NCBI RefSeq assembly: GCF_010093535.1 | Contig: NW_022985167.1 | Location: 1,686,962-1,750,961, forward strand | Direction: 5' to 3' | DNA: 64,000 bases | DNA from: Lindgomyces ingoldianus | Lineage: Eukaryota > Ascomycota > Dothideomycetes > Pleosporales > Lindgomycetaceae | Shown: piece after piece, positions 63,181-64,000 of the stretch | Numbering within the stretch: the stretch's first letter is position 1 | Layout of the letters: every line of letters begins with the position of its first letter | Made by a program: the position numbers and the translations under genes | Notes under the pieces: generated by a model | What the model was told of the DNA's origin: nothing | The model's input: the letters and a program-made list of their open reading frames with translations, nothing else | The model's database searches: none

Positions 63181-64000
63181 AGATTGAATTAGTGGGATCT
63201 ATTTAGTTGGGCTGGACTTGGGGCAATGGCTAATGGTATACCCTTTTCCTTAATATTACTCCGAGAATGAAGTGCTCATTCTGTCCCTTCAACAAATATA
63301 CTACTAATCCAACTAACCTAGGTCTGAATTGAAGACCTGTTCTTAGACTTCTTATGATATATTCCTCTGAAAACTGTTCGGCTGATCGCCAAATCCCGCA
63401 GAAATGCGATAAACACCGCTAGATAAAACATTTTAGAAAGGATTAATTAAAATATGTTCTCCTAGCGTCTTAGGGCACAGTCATCCCTTCTGGCCATCCT
63501 TACAAGAACTGGCACATCGCAACGGAAGCAGTGGATACTACCACACTCAGCTTTAAAGAAAGGCCAAACCACTGTGTTAGCTGTAGCATGTGCTACATTG
63601 TTTGTCTTCCTTATATTAGACCGCTCCTTCAATTGACATGTTGTGGCTCTGTAAATCGCCTCCTTAGACATGAGAGCCCTAGTTCTCTTTAATAGCCTTT
63701 TAGCAACCTCAGCTGTCTCAGTCTTCCCAGCACCCTTGTATGTCTTAGATACCTTGTTCATCATCAGAGCGCAGATAATCTCGAAACACTTGTCTGTCTA
63801 GGCGCGCCTATCTTTGCTCGCTCTCAATTAGTCCACGTATTCTTAGAGACCGCCTGTGACCCCCTGCGGACACACTTTTCCTCATAAATCTAATTTCAAG
63901 TCTCTTTCTGCATTGTTTTCTCTGCATTAAGTGTTGTTTGCAGACGCTCTTCTCTTGCTCTGCGCGGACTAGCTTAGATTTGCTCACGGAAAGGGTGTTC
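63181..64000. other. Flank right of the island, no gene recognised
   Basis: Composition returns to normal. A 100-codon minus-strand frame at 63462-63764 is Lys/Arg/Thr-rich, with no domain I recognise; it might be a fragment of a gene or of a transposase. Confidence 0.4.

Noticed and set aside
63462..63764. 100-codon minus-strand frame, basic
   Set aside because: Composition suggests a possible fragment but no family or start context supports a gene call.

Overview
The window looks like a chromosome segment of a filamentous ascomycete (Pezizomycotina). The genes carry several short GT-AG introns of about 45-75 bp. Isochore-like gene blocks alternate with two very AT-rich islands whose transposons are full of C-to-T and G-to-A changes, the signature of repeat-induced point mutation (RIP). 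The class cannot be fixed from sequence alone. Leotiomycetes would be my first guess, with low confidence.

Layout. 681-1727: an arylamine N-acetyltransferase (minus). 3048-11780: a RIP-degraded hAT DNA transposon with an exact 8-bp target duplication, its transposase split by a complete 5,666-bp Ty3/Gypsy element (5417-11082). 12782-13507: a small broken gene. 13762-15694: an amino-acid permease of five exons (minus). 17263-17883: a weakly supported proline-rich ORF. 18321-20267 (minus) and 21115-24380 (plus): a divergent lactose-permease-like MFS gene and GH2 beta-galactosidase gene sharing an 847-bp promoter region; both carry in-frame stop codons. 26278-31519: a full-size ABC-C (MRP-type) transporter of about 13-14 exons. 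About 31760-32690: a MYND zinc-finger pseudogene. 34054-34608: a secreted cysteine-containing protein. 40122-42818: an intronless VWA plus alpha-kinase protein. 43369-44975: a secreted type I phosphodiesterase/nucleotide pyrophosphatase-like enzyme. 45847-46573: a degenerate alpha/beta hydrolase. 48420-63180: the second RIP island, an unidentified repeat containing a Gypsy element (49883-62735) that itself contains a Ty1/Copia element (51204-58386).

How the parts relate. The permease and beta-galactosidase would import and split lactose or another beta-galactoside; the stop codons suggest this small catabolic module is decaying. The MYND gene is also decaying. All the nonsense changes seen in these genes can be explained by transitions of the RIP type. 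The transposon boundaries can be read to the base, so the order of insertion is clear, and all three LTR elements show the same spatial taper of RIP, with outer LTR edges spared and inner edges hit. No tRNA, rRNA, CRISPR or secondary-metabolite core gene was recognised.
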